Shown here: in pieces, positions 35,252 through 45,817 of the stretch
How positions within the stretch are numbered: the first letter of the stretch is position 1
Layout of the letters: every line of letters starts with the position of its first letter
Assembly: GCF_000708205.1 (NCBI RefSeq)
Contig: NW_014575552.1
Span: forward strand, 248,001 to 312,000
Length of the DNA: 64,000 bases
Origin: Mixia osmundae IAM 14324
Taxonomy: Eukaryota; Basidiomycota; Mixiomycetes; Mixiales; Mixiaceae
Reading direction: 5' to 3'
The notes under the pieces: model-generated
The model's input: only the letters and a program-made list of their open reading frames with translations
Database searches by the model: none
Told to the model about the DNA's origin: nothing
Translations under genes and position numbers: made by a program

Positions 35252-35953
35252 ATGCTAGCGAGGCTTACCTGGACGCTCTTCCTGGCTGCGAGCGTGCATG
35301 GACTCGTATGGAAGACGTTCAAGATTGTCTTGCAGGGCACGTCCGCTCTTTACCGCGATATCTTCGGCTGATCGCCCTGATAGGCTCACTCAGGCTTGAC
35401 GACCCGCTCTATCCCGCGGTCCGGCTACTTACTGTCAATGCTGACAACCCGGGCAACATCTATGCGACCTTGTACGATGACGGGCGCAAGCCCACATCGG
35501 TGCGCGGCTACCTCGCCAGCCCGGACCAAGCTGACCTGGCTGGCTTGACAACGACAGTATGGCGCTTCGAACAAGAACATAGCTATCGTCAACCATGGCT
35601 TCGATAGCAAGTCGCTGCAATATAAGCTGGAGATCAGCACATCAGCGACGATCGCGCAAGACAATACATGCTGTCAAGCCGCTAATCTCGCTGCAAACGT
35701 CATCTAGATCCTCAATGCCGCTAGATTCAGCTGACAAATTTGATGTTGCAGTTCGTACTCAGCGTGAATGACGATGTCGAGAGCAAAGGAGCCCATCTCG
35801 TCTTCGAGACGGTGAGTAGCTCTCTCGTGCAAGTGTTCGCGCAGCTCATTGTGAGAACAGTTCTGTACAGGCAGTAAGCCGTGGTGCGACATCAAGCCCA
35901 CCATCAGAGTCTATGCTGCCGAAGACGATGGCACGACGGCTACACCGATATGA
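35252..35953 (+). CDS. Small secreted protein (160 residues)
   Basis: Five exons (35252-35340, 35394-35499, 35558-35698, 35752-35815, 35871-35953) with four GT-AG introns of 53-58 nt. A signal peptide starts the protein (MLARLTWTLFLAASVHG). The rest is beta-rich: NADNPGNIYATLYDDGRKP, NIAIVNHGFDSKSLQYKLEI, FVLSVNDDVESKGAHLVF and DIKPTIRVYAAEDDG. It has three cysteines (TCC, PWC). I recognise no family. The first join (donor at 35341) and the last (GTAGCT at 35816) are inferred; a nearby GTGAGT would shift the last 27 codons out of the good frame. Its stop lies only 9 bp from the stop of the convergent membrane-protein gene. Confidence 0.62.
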
Positions 35954-35962
35954 TGCTTGCAA

Positions 35963-36577
35963 TCATACAATCCCTTTGGGCGCTTCCCGTGGTGCCGGAA
36001 ACATGGGCTCACGTAATCGGCTCGCCCGAGCTCGCACGGCGGCTGCAATGAGCAGGTAAAATGCGCCGTCTATGCTCTGGTAGACGAGCGATGCCAGGAC
36101 TGCTGTAACGACATAGAACGTGATCTTCACGCTGTGATGCCTGTTGAGGTGATATTAGCTTCTGAGCGTAGGCATGCGCGTTCACTCACCGGTACAAAGC
36201 GGACTGCCGTAAGAGAGGCAGAGGCCACTCGAACGCGAGCATTATCAATGCGTGGACCTGCAGAGGTCGTCAGCGAGCATCTTCATGCTCAACGCGGCTG
36301 CATACGATGAGGATGATCTGAATGGCAGGAACGCGCACGATGAGCGTCAAGAAGACGGCATCCCGTTCTGGAGGCTGATCACCGTGCGGGCCTAGCGGCG
36401 CATCGATCATGTCCCAGAAGAATTCTGCGTGGCTCTGCATCAGCTCCGCCCGCAGGCACCGGGCAGAGCGGGTAGCGCACTTCGATAGGCAATCGCCCAA
36501 GACGCCGCCCAGAGCAGGTTCGTGGCGCTTGCCAACGCGAGCAAACGGGCCCATTGTGCCCAGATCAAGTTGCCCAT
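35963..36577 (-). CDS. Small fungal multi-pass membrane protein
   Basis: Four exons (36577-36481, 36424-36306, 36257-36190, 36140-35963) give 153 residues, with 48-56-nt GT-AG introns. Four hydrophobic segments are seen: LLALASATNLLWAASWAI, FLTLIVRVPAIQIILIV, a helix around HALIMLAFEWPLPLL, and FYVVTAVLASLVYQS with LLIAAAV. The blocks MGNLIWAQWARL, YRKFFWDM and LALxFPLPL-like are those of an uncharacterised fungal family, which I believe is listed as DUF7727. Function is unknown. It follows NAS2 on the same strand with 107 bp between. Confidence 0.8.
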
Positions 36578-36684
36578 TGCTTCTTGGCGTATGGCATGGC
36601 ATGGCAAGCAAGAGCGCGGGTGATGCGGTATGCGAAGAGACGATGCGCTTCGACCCTCTTCAAAATCGCATGGGGCACGAGAGA

Positions 36685-37399
36685 TCAGATGGGCACGAGG
36701 AAACATCCGAGCGTGCCCCGACCGCTCCAGCGTGTCGGCGTAAGCTGCAGCAGTTTCATGACATCGCGATCATCTGTTGCATGACGGCGGAGCAGCTGCA
36801 CGCGTAGAGGCTTGTCGAGCGATTTCTGGACCAGCGCACCGACAGCTTGGAGCGATTCTGCAGGCACGGGATGGGGTCCCGTCGCTGCAAAGCGGATGAT
36901 CTTGTCGCCTTCGTGTAGACCCTGCAGAGGAGCCGTCAGCTCAGACCAGTGAGAGCTGACACGCGACTTGCAGCTGATGCTGCAGGCGAGCCCGCATCGA
37001 CTGACTTGACCAGCGCAAATGGGTCGGGCGTGCTAGCAGAGCCATTGAGATACACTTGTGCATCATCGCCAGACGTCTGAAAGACATCTTGGAGCAGTCG
37101 AGCGAGATTGCCCTCAATGGTCTTTAGGTCGTTCCTGATGACTCGTATGCGTGCTCTTGCTTCGAGGATGGCCGAGATGTCGACGTCTGCTCGTGGGAAG
37201 CCTTCTCGATCTACTAGCGCGCTGTTGAGAGTGACGCCGTGCTGCGGCAAGCATGTATGAGTGGCTGATGGTCTGCACACTCCCTTGGGCGACTGACAGA
37301 CTGCAGAAGCTCGAGATGAACTTCGAGCTCGGCTTCTAGGTTACTCCTACGCTCTGCTAGCCGGAGAGCTTCCTGACGCTGGTTCGCTGAGGAGGACAT
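36685..37399 (-). CDS. NAS2: 26S proteasome assembly chaperone Nas2/PSMD9
   Basis: Three exons (37399-37298, 37241-36972, 36921-36685) give 202 residues, close to yeast Nas2 (220). The N-terminal coiled coil is followed by the signature NSALVDREGFPRADVDI. A C-terminal PDZ domain begins at FALVKSVDAGSPAASA-GLHEGDKIIRF. Nas2 guards the Rpt4-Rpt5 pair during base assembly. The second intron (36922-36971, 50 nt) is GC-AG with a GCAAGT donor. A GT choice six bases downstream would make a 41-nt intron and insert ASR into the PDZ turn; the GC choice gives the usual sequence. It is divergent from PUP3, another proteasome gene. Confidence 0.93.
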
Positions 37400-37607
37400 G
37401 CCACTGTGCCGGTCGATCAGTCTTGTGGTGACGTCGTGACACTGACGACGCGCACTTGCTTGCTTGCTTGCTTGCTCGACACGCTTGACCTCACGACGGT
37501 CTAAGTGGCGTCAACCTCGCCAAGATGGTGCGTTTGAGCCTAAATGGATCAGCTCTGGAGCTGATGTTGCCATGCGCTGACACAGTCGGCCATGTACGGT
37601 CGCCGGG
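37400..37607. promoter_or_regulatory. Shared promoter of NAS2 and PUP3
   Basis: 208 bp separate the two start codons of divergent proteasome genes. A CTTG tetranucleotide tract lies in the middle. I looked for the yeast proteasome element (GGTGGCAAA) and did not find it. Confidence 0.55.
37455..37476. repeat. (CTTG)n microsatellite
   Basis: Five and a half perfect copies of CTTG in the NAS2/PUP3 divergent promoter. Confidence 0.9.
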
Positions 37608-38479
37608 ATGGCTGCAAGGCAGCAAAGTGCTGACGGTGGACATGACAGGGAGATCAACGGTGGCTCGGTCATCGCCATGCTCGGCAAAGACTGTGTCGCC
37701 ATCGCCTGTGACCTCAGACTGGGCAACCAAGCGCTCACAGTGGCTTGCAATCAAGAGAAGATCTTCAGTATCACCCCTACCACCTACCTCGGCCTGCCCG
37801 GCCTAGCATCAGACACATTGACAGTGTGCGTGCTCAGCCTCACGACCACGCATCGAGTGTAGCTCACTCTGTCACGTATGACCAGCTACGAGAAGCTGCG
37901 GCATCGGACCAACATGTACGCCATGAGAGAGGACAGGCTCATCACACCGACGACGTTCACCCATCTCGTCAGCTCGACGCTATACGAACGGAGGCGCGCG
38001 GCCCTTCAAAGCGTGTGGCTACTTAGATTGACAAGACATGGCACAGATTCGGGCCATACTTTATCGAGCCCATCATCGCCGGACTCGAGGCAGACGGCAC
38101 GCCTTTTGTCGCGACGACAGATCTGATCGGCTGCATAAACGCTGCAAAGATGAGTAGCATTCTCAGCTCGCATGCGTTGTATCGCGCTGACGAGGTGATC
38201 GCACGACTTTGTTGTCGCAGGGACGGCGAGCGAGAAGCTATACGGCATGTCGGAAGCCTTGTGGGAGCCCGGACTCGACGCGGAAGCGCTCTTCGAGACG
38301 ATCGGACAAGCGCTACTCAATGTCAGTACTGGTCCATCACAGCACAGCAAAAGCCGATCAGGCTGATGCTTCCCTGACAGGCTGTCGACCGTGATGCCTA
38401 TTCAGGCTGGGGTGCTGTCGTCTACGTGATCGAGAAGGATAAAGTCACCAAGCGAACGCTCAAAGCCCGGATGGACTAG
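37608..38479 (+). CDS. PUP3: 20S proteasome subunit beta 3
   Basis: Five exons (37608-37825, 37886-37993, 38047-38149, 38205-38321, 38381-38479) give 214 residues. Beta 3 is a non-catalytic core subunit. Signatures are [84 protein letters not shown] and [13 protein letters not shown]. Intron 2 (37994-38046) needs a GC donor (GCGCGC) to give [12 protein letters not shown]. Intron 3 (38150-38204) is best read as AT-AC, joining INAAK to DFVVAGTAS. An in-frame GT-AG alternative exists (38154-38220) but deletes the conserved FVVAG strand. I used the ATG at 37608. Confidence 0.93.
38150..38204 (+). other. Candidate AT-AC intron in PUP3
   Basis: 55 nt, the typical length here. It starts ATGAGT, a normal U2-type donor with the first G replaced by A, and ends GCAC. 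A CTGAC branch-like word lies about 15 nt before the end. Removing it leaves the universally conserved AK-DFVV of beta 3. The donor does not look like the minor-spliceosome ATATCC. Confidence 0.6.
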
Positions 38480-38554
38480 AGCGCACCCTTCTGTAGCAGC
38501 ATGCATCTAAAGTGTGGTGTATAATCTAGCCGTGTCGCTCCGTGTCACGCGTGT

Positions 38555-40186
38555 CTACTTGAACGTATCTCTTCCTCTTGCGTCCTTCTTCGTCCAGATG
38601 GAGACGCTGCTCGCCGGACAGTGAAAGTCACCCCATCCATCGTCGCCGATCGTGACTGTACCCTGATGCCATCCGAGCACATCGGTCCATTCTTCTCCCT
38701 TTTGACCTGAAGTCTGCATGTGTTTCTCGCCCTCGTCACCGTTGCTCACAATCACCGCACAACCATCGTGATCTTTGTCGCCTACTCTCACCCAACCAAC
38801 GCAATTAGCGTGGTCCCAGTAATCTCTCTGCTCGCCAAAAGCGAAAAGCTTTCGCGCACGAATGAAGGATGCCAGACCGGATGCAGGCTCCGCAGCTGCA
38901 CCTTCTTCGTCAGTCTTGATGCCGAATAGGTCGCCGGCAAAGACACAGGGATATCCGGCTTCTCGCAGCAGGATGAGTGCATAGCTGATCGGTTTGAAAG
39001 GTCCGCCGATCCAGCTTTGCAGACTCTGGCCTTTCTGAGTATCGTGATTGTCGACGAGCGTGACGGCATCTGTAGGATTCGTGGAACACAGGGAATCATC
39101 AAAGACTTTGCGGATGTCAAAGTTGCTTCCTTGGTCGTCTGCCTGCTTGAAGTTGTAGTGCAGGGGTGTGTCGAAGAGCGAGAATTGCTGGCCTTGATCG
39201 GCGAGGTACTTATTGAGATAGGGAGTGTTATCTTCCCACAACTCGCCGACAGCAAACAAGTCCGGCTTGCCTGTTCTTTTACGAACTTCCTTGATGAAGT
39301 CTCGGATATAAGCTTGAGAGATATGCTTCACTGCGTCGAAACGGAAGCCTGCAAAGCCGAACTCGTCGATGATCCAACATCCCCAATTGAACGTATCTTC
39401 TCGTACTTCGGGGTGAGACTCATCGAGATCCGCGCCCATGAGGTAGTCAAAGTTTCCCTGCTCGTTCGAGACATCCTTTGCCCAGGTCTTCCCGTCACCC
39501 ATGATCCTGAACACGCCTTTCTTGCCCGTCGCGTTGTCAAAGTCGACGCCGCTGAAGTGATAGCTCTTCAGCTTGAGCTCAGAATGCTTGCCGCTCCGGC
39601 CGGCAAAATTGAAGCCGGTCCAACCCTCGATGTCGTATTTGCCGCTGATGTCCTTTGTGCGGTCTTGCTGGTCGACTTCCTTGACGAGAAACTTCTCGGT
39701 CTCGTCGCCTCCCAGTCGGTGGTTGAGCACCGCGTCACAATAGCAAACAATGCCTGCATCCTTGGCCTTGGCGATCAGACTCTGTAGCTCTTCCTTTGTG
39801 CCATACTTTGTTGCGACGCTGCCCTTCTGGTCAAACTCGCCGAGATCCCAGAGGTCGTAGATGCCATAGCCGACATCTGCCCAAGCCAAGCTCAGCGTGA
39901 ATTGGGTGCGCGCAGGAATTACAATACCTTCTGGCGAGGAGCCCTTGGTAGGCGGTGGCAGCCAGAAGGCGGTGATACCCATGTCGGCGAGCATGTCGAC
40001 TTGGCTCTCGAGCTGTTTCCAGAGTCCCTTGGGCGAATGCCAGTCGAAAGCTTGCATCATTGTGTAGTTCTCCGTCGTCTCATTGTCGGTGTCGGCCTTT
40101 GAGCGCCGCCGGTAGGCTTTGTTGGCCTGGAAAGCCATCTCGACGTGAGCCTGACCCGGTGCTATCGCGCGCACGTTATCCGGCAA
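38555..40186 (-). CDS. Intracellular alpha-amylase, GH13
   Basis: A single uninterrupted exon of 543 residues with no signal peptide. The four GH13 regions are intact: CDAVLNHR, GFRFDAVKH with the Asp nucleophile, AVGELWED with the acid/base Glu, and LVDNHDTQ with the third carboxylate. The overall pattern, with MMQAFDWH near the start and LPPPTKG, is that of subfamily GH13_5, shared by bacterial liquefying amylases and fungal intracellular amylases. It would cut alpha-1,4 glucans inside the cell, perhaps glycogen or primer glucans. Lack of introns in a window with several introns per gene is striking. It is divergent from NSA2 with 90 bp between starts. Confidence 0.95.
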   Translation of the reverse strand: MPDNVRAIAPGQAHVEMAFQANKAYRRRSKADTDNETTENYTMMQAFDWHSPKGLWKQLESQVDMLADMGITAFWLPPPTKGSSPEGIVIPARTQFTLSLAWADVGYGIYDLWDLGEFDQKGSVATKYGTKEELQSLIAKAKDAGIVCYCDAVLNHRLGGDETEKFLVKEVDQQDRTKDISGKYDIEGWTGFNFAGRSGKHSELKLKSYHFSGVDFDNATGKKGVFRIMGDGKTWAKDVSNEQGNFDYLMGADLDESHPEVREDTFNWGCWIIDEFGFAGFRFDAVKHISQAYIRDFIKEVRKRTGKPDLFAVGELWEDNTPYLNKYLADQGQQFSLFDTPLHYNFKQADDQGSNFDIRKVFDDSLCSTNPTDAVTLVDNHDTQKGQSLQSWIGGPFKPISYALILLREAGYPCVFAGDLFGIKTDEEGAAAEPASGLASFIRARKLFAFGEQRDYWDHANCVGWVRVGDKDHDGCAVIVSNGDEGEKHMQTSGQKGEEWTDVLGWHQGTVTIGDDGWGDFHCPASSVSIWTKKDARGRDTFK

Positions 40187-40276
40187 AGACGCGACGGTCT
40201 ATTTCAAGATTGGATGTTGAACTTGAATTCGTGGTGACGCAAAATTCGAGCAAGCAGCCAAAGTCGTGCAGCCGCA

Positions 40277-41283
40277 ATGGTAGGCCATTCGCCTGTCGAT
40301 AGGCCAACGCTGATCCTGTTGAGTGACAGCCGCAGAACGAATACATCGAGGAGCATCAGCGGCGGTATGGCAAGCGACTCGATCACGATGTCAGCACATA
40401 TCCCTTGTCCGCCTGAGAGACTTGCTCATCAAGGCATCTGCAGGAGCGCAAACGCAAGCGAACAGCGCGTGAAGTGCACAAAGCATCGGCAGTAGCCCAG
40501 ACCTTGCACGGTCACAAGGCCAAGCTGCTCCATCAGAAGCGCTACTCTGAGAAAGTGGCACTGCGAAAGACGATCAAGAAGCACGAAGAGAAAGACCAGA
40601 AGACACAGTCGGATGCGCCGGTGTCAGAAGGTGCATTGCCGACGTACCTGCTCGATCGATCGAACGAGAATAATGCCAAGAAGCTGTCGACCGCGCTCAA
40701 GCAGAACAGAAAGGAAAAGGCTGGCAAGTTTGCCGTGCCGCTGCCCAAAGTCAGAGGTATTGCCGAGGAGGAGATGTTCAAGGTCGTCAGGACGGGCAAG
40801 ACAAAGCGGAAAGGCTGGAAGCGCATGGTCACCAAGGCCACCTTTGTGCCAGAGAGCTTCACGCGTAAACCGCCCAAACTGGAGCGCTTCATTCGCCCGA
40901 CCGGTCTTCGTGTCCGGAAGGCCAATGTCACCCATCGTGCGTCGGCTTAATCTTTTCCCGTCTCACAGAGCTCATCCGGATTCTGTTGCGATGCACAGCT
41001 GAGCTCAAAGCGACGTTCCAGCTACCTATCGTCGGGGTCAAGAAGAACCCACAATCGCCCATGTACACTCAGCTCGGCGTGCTCACAAAGGGAACCATCA
41101 TCGAGGTCAACGTATGCATCTGTCTGCTTGAGCTCCTATACGCTTGCTGAAGCAGCAGTTGTTCCATAGGTTTCCGAGCTAGGTCTCGTCACGACGGGCG
41201 GTAAGGTCGTCTGGGGCAAATATGCTCAGGTGACGAACAACCCCGATCTGGATGGATGTGTCAACTGTGTACTACTGGTCTAG
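40277..41283 (+). CDS. NSA2: Ribosome biogenesis protein Nsa2
   Basis: Five exons (40277-40279, 40330-40389, 40444-40936, 40999-41111, 41170-41283) give 260 residues, exactly the family length. Nsa2 is an S8e-like factor of pre-60S particles. Conserved blocks: [105 protein letters not shown] and [11 protein letters not shown]. The first coding exon is only the ATG; a 50-nt intron (40280-40329) follows at once. All four introns are GT-AG. The end [10 protein letters not shown] matches the family C-terminus. Confidence 0.96.
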
Positions 41284-41464
41284 ACCTTTGCGTATGGCTG
41301 TATATGTACTTGTATTGCATCAGTCGCATCTCATACCATCGCCTCCATCAGATCCGTCGCGTCCAAGGTCAAACATGTGCCCGCGTTAATTAAGCTCTAT
41401 CACTGATCAGCCCCTAATGACGACATTGACTCTACTGTGATATTGATTGGTGCCCCAAGCCAGC

Positions 41465-42977
41465 ATGCAGGCAGAAGTCGCACACAGCCATGTGCAGTAT
41501 GCTCTTTGGCAAGGGCACGGCGACGACGACGACGATGACGTCGAAATGCAAGATGACACCGTCGAGTATCCCTCGCTTCAGCTTGCTCAGCACATGCACG
41601 CCCACAGGTCCCCCTCGCCTGCTACTCCTCAGAGCGCACATGCACGAGCTATGCAGCGCACGCAAGACTGGGGCAAGCTCGTCATCGTGCTAGGTCGGTC
41701 GAGACACATTGTCCCGAGGCCACGGAGCTCATTGCCTCAACCGAACAGACACCAATATCCTCATCGACAGTCTCGACCTCGTCGCCCGTACTGTCGTGAG
41801 CTATTCCCGTCCTGCGCAGACATCGCTTGCCTCCTCAGCTGCAACTGCGAGCCCAACACTCTTTGCGCCGCATCCCGTCACTTTCATCGTACCGTCTATC
41901 GTCGTGAACGAGCTTGACGGCTTGAGCAAAGGCTGTCAATCTACTCGAACGGGTGATCATGCGAATACGGTCGCATTGGCTGCTCGAGAAGCAACGACCT
42001 GGCTAGCCTCCGTCACTCGAGAGCTTACTCAATCAACCGGCTTGTTACAGATTCAGAGCAAGGGCGACGTGCCGCCGCGGTCAGCGTTGCACACCACCCC
42101 CGACGACGTCATACTGGACTGTGCGCTACATTGCAGAGCTCAGAGACCAGATCTGCCTGTCTTGCTGATGACGAACGACGAAAACCTCGCGCTCAAAGCG
42201 CAGACAGAGTCAATACGCGTCCTGAAGACCAACGGCAGGGCGCGAGTGCGCAGCCCCGAGGGCCTTGTAGCTTCAGCAGAGCTACTAGCCCGCTCAAGCA
42301 CAAACACTATCTCGCCAGAGCATTCACCGAGTTTGTCGAACAACATCAGCCAGCTGTCAGCATCCGATGCCGTCTCCCTGATCATGAACCAGATCTCGGA
42401 CTTCATAGCACACAAGCTAGCCTGGCCCGTCTCTTACCACATCTCACATTCGTCAGATTTCGACGCATCCGATCTGGCCTATACTCTCGGTAACAGAGGA
42501 CGCAATGGCGCGAGGACGCTCACGATGCACGACTGGCACGACTGGGATTGCCTTCGTGTACTCGAACTCATTGTTCGCTATTGGTTCTTGACGTTCGAGG
42601 CTGTTCTCGCCGCGCCGTCCCAAAAGACCTCGAATACGCCAGAGTCAACAAGATCACGGTGGGCGACACCCAGACGATCTGGCGCTACACGAGCACGCGC
42701 GGATCAGATCAAGGACCGCCTTGAGCGCGTCCGAAGGCAGATGGAAGCCTGGATGGTCGGATCGGCGGATCCTTTCAACTGGTCCCAATCACCCTGGCTC
42801 ACTTTCCTTGGCGACGTTGCCGTGCTACTAGACGCAGACTGGCTCAACGAGCCTGCGGAGGAACGTGACAGGCCAATCAGTATGGACGATGATGTGGGTA
42901 CCTGGCCAGGTCGGCATGCCGGTCAGGCAATGCTCGAAGAATGGAAGAGCATCATCAGAGCAAAGATCGCAGCATGA
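41465..42977 (+). CDS. SWT1: PIN-domain RNase Swt1-like
   Basis: Two exons (41465-41693, 41749-42977) give 485 residues. The join restores LVIVLDTNILIDSLDLV, the first strand of a PIN domain with its catalytic Asp. Further PIN features are IVPSIVVNELDGLSKG, TPDDVILDCALHCR and VLLMTNDENLALKAQ, giving the expected acidic residues. The C-terminal half is helical with MHDWHDWDCLRVLELIVRYW. Swt1 is a nuclear endoribonuclease that watches mRNP quality at the nuclear pore. The N-terminal 60 residues hold an acidic run (GDDDDDDVEMQDD). The single intron is 55 nt, GT-AG. Confidence 0.78.
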
Positions 42978-43060
42978 CCACAAGCAAAGTCCTTGTTAGA
43001 TGTTGTTTTCATTTGCATGTACAGCAACACACTTACACTTACCCCTTGGGACCTCGTACG

Positions 43061-45403
43061 CTAGCCCATATGTGACATCTCGACCGTCGCTGATGACCAA
43101 GGCAACGAGATACGCATTTCTCGTGGTCTGATCTCAATCGTGCTGCGGGAGTGACGACCGCGCAGCAATCTATCATCTTGCGTTGATGACCTGACAGGCG
43201 AGCTGACGCGGATCTGAACGGTCAAGCCCGGGGTTTCATCGTGCAAACTAGATCCACCAGGCTCACAAGATACCGACATGCGTGCTGCGCTAGGAGACAG
43301 AGCGTCCGGCGATACGAGCTGCTCGACAGGAGAATGCTGATCGGGCGAGGTCGTGTCGACTTGCGCAGGATGATCGGCTTCGAAGATGTGCACCTGAGGT
43401 GCCCGAGTTTGAGCGAACGGGAGGACGGTCTGGCTCGAATCGGCGTCCACAGATCGCGTGGAAGTGAGCAGATCTTCCTCGGAAGCATGCGAGAAGGGAG
43501 GCACGTCTGTGTCGGTCTGGAGAAGCATCTGGTCAAGATGCTCCTGCGAGTTGAGGAAGCGCATCTGAGCTTGCGACAGACCATTGCGCGGACTGTAGCT
43601 CATTTGTCAGTTTGCGTACCTACAGAAGAGGCAGACGCACTAGATGTAATTCGTATGCACAAGTGTGTCTCGTAAAGGCTCAGAGACGTCAGTCGTGCTC
43701 AAGGGAGATGCTCCACCGACGGTATAGCGTCGTGCGCTCGGGCCAGTCTGATGGGAAGTACGCGAGTCAACTAAAGTGAGCGTTGTGCAGCCATCGCTGC
43801 TTCTCGTGCTCGTCGGCGCCAGATGAGTCGAGTGGCGATAGCTATGTCGTGCAAAAGGGTTGAACCGGTGACGAGGCCTTGCATCCGATACGGGCTGGTT
43901 GAGAGGCAACAGAAGCGTTTCCGGACTTGCAGAAGTGGCACGAGAACCGACAGATGTCAGACGAGTAGTATCGCTAGTGGGAGACGCGCGCCATCGGTGC
44001 GGTAGCCAACTTCTCACTTGGTCGTTCCCTGGTGCAGCCTGAGTGGAATGTACGGTGATGCTGATATGATCTCTTGAATGGTCTTGGTCTGTCACGTCAC
44101 ACGAGGGCCGAGCAGAATCTGGGACATGGTATCGCGAGCCATCGAATGGATAGCCACCGGGGTACTGCCCATGTGCAGCACTGTCACTTCCTGAGGTACG
44201 TGAATCGCCTGCCGAATCGAGCGGCCAATGAGCGGGCGGCTGATCGCTTAAGATCGCCGCAGGTGATGAATGATCGCGAGCAGGATGCAAGTAGGCAGGT
44301 GGTAATTCTGCAAGCGCCGAGCGCACTTCTTCGTAGAAAGTGCCTGCTGTGCCTGAATGGATAGTAAGTCTTGTGGGATCTTCGTTGGGAGCCGCTGTCA
44401 TGCCAGATAGACCGCGTGAGGTTCCACGAGAGACTATGTCCTCGTCCGGCCGAAAGTCAGGCAGATCGGGTAGGTTGGCGTCGTGATAGACAGTTTGACC
44501 TCCCACAGTAGTCTGAGACTGCCGGACGTGACTGCTGACGTGACCATGCCGTCCTAGCGGCCTGATAGAGAGCGTGGTCGAGGCTTGACTGGCGCGATGA
44601 TCTGTCTGCGACACAGCGGACTGTCCGCGCGACAAAGCTTCTTCAACGATACCCTCGAAACCCATTCCGTCCGAAGCAGCTTTAGCGAGCGTCATCTCTT
44701 CATCGGCAGGAATCTCGGAACTGCGTGCGCGTATCAGTGTACAGAGGGCAGCTCAAGCAGACCAGACTGACTAGGGAGGGACGGTGCGTGTACTGGAACG
44801 TGACTGTCGCCGTCCTCTGCGCTGTTCGCGCGGACCCTGAGGTCGCCGGGAGCTTGCATTGGCCTGCGCGTCCGGATTGGCCTGGGTCGAACCAGCTCGA
44901 GCTTGTTGCGCGGCAGCGTTGGTTCTGGCGGTACTCGACATTTGTGCAGTGCTACCCCACAGAAAAGTGCGCAGGAAGCCAGGCGTTCTTGGTGAGGCTG
45001 GTACATTGGATGCGAGTCTTTGTCGGAAGCTTTGTGGCTGTGTCTCGCTTGCTTGGCTGCCGTTGTTGGGAGGAGATGTTTCGAGATTGGTGAGTGCTGT
45101 GATGCTGCTTGCCGTAGACGGGTGAGGAGCATGTCCCACCGGTACCGGACCTCTTGCCGGCTCACGAGGACCGAGTGAGGACCATGCCGGGTCAGACTGG
45201 TCGAGCCAGCCCTGGGTCTTTTTGATTCTCCAGAAAGCAAAAGAGAGTGCGATGACAAGCACGCCAAGCGTCATGCCGAGGATCATGCCAAGCGTGGGTG
45301 CATGGAGACCGACTGCATGACCATCTGTGATGCTTCCCGGGGCAGGTGCAGGCTGAGGACTCTCACGAGACACCTCAGACTGACGTCTTGTGATCGCTGA
45401 CAT
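43061..45403 (-). CDS. Single-pass membrane protein with long Ser-rich tail
   Basis: Three coding blocks on one strand: 45403 to about 44805, 44720-43641 and 43598-43061, giving roughly 735 residues. There is one membrane helix near residue 40 (GMILGMTLGVLVIALSFAFW) with no strong signal peptide before it, then a basic flank. The rest is Ser/Arg/His-rich and mostly disordered. The second intron (43599-43640, 42 nt) is short and uses an ATGAG acceptor. The first fits a GT donor at 44804 (84 nt, long for this genome) but is uncertain; other joins keep frame. I recognise no family. It might be a plasma-membrane scaffold. Confidence 0.5.
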
Positions 45404-45817
45404 GACGGTTCAAGCTAGCGCCAGCGTGGGTCGCTCGCGCCCACTGACAGTCGGCCGTAAGCTCTCTGATCAAGCCAAGCAGTGTTTCTGAGCGGGGACA
45501 GTCGGCAACGTGGGTGACTTGCGGATAGGGGCAGCATCGTCGCAGCTTGGCATCCTCGGCGTCCTCGACGCGCTTCGTTGCCGTCACTCTCACTCTCATC
45601 GGCTTCATTGATCGAGCTCAGGCGTAGCGTCTGTCTCCATCTCTTCTCGGCAACTATCAAGTCCGTAAAAGCTCGCTGTGTCGTAGTGCCTCCGCAAAAC
45701 TTAAAAGCTCAGACCTTCGACCGATGTCTCACTGCAAAGTCCCATGGCCATGCACAGCGCTACATCCGCGATGTGGCATCGCCAATACCGTCCCAACAGG
45801 GGATCTGGATCGCAAGC
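45404..45817. other. Divergent intergenic region (414 bp)
   Basis: The plus frame is open from 45578 into the esterase start, so an earlier start is formally possible, but the composition is poor. Otherwise it is the presumed shared promoter of the membrane-protein and esterase genes. Confidence 0.35.

Noticed and set aside
35023-35607. Plus-strand frame of 194 codons overlapping the end of cyclin H
   Set aside because: It is a fusion of antiframe sequence with one true exon of the small secreted protein, which starts at 35252 in another frame.
37455-37476. CTTG tract as a telomere or recombination signal
   Set aside because: Short simple microsatellite inside a promoter; no other telomere-like feature.
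38154-38220. GT-AG alternative for PUP3 intron 3
   Set aside because: It keeps frame but deletes the conserved DFVVAG strand and is 67 nt; kept only as the competing hypothesis.
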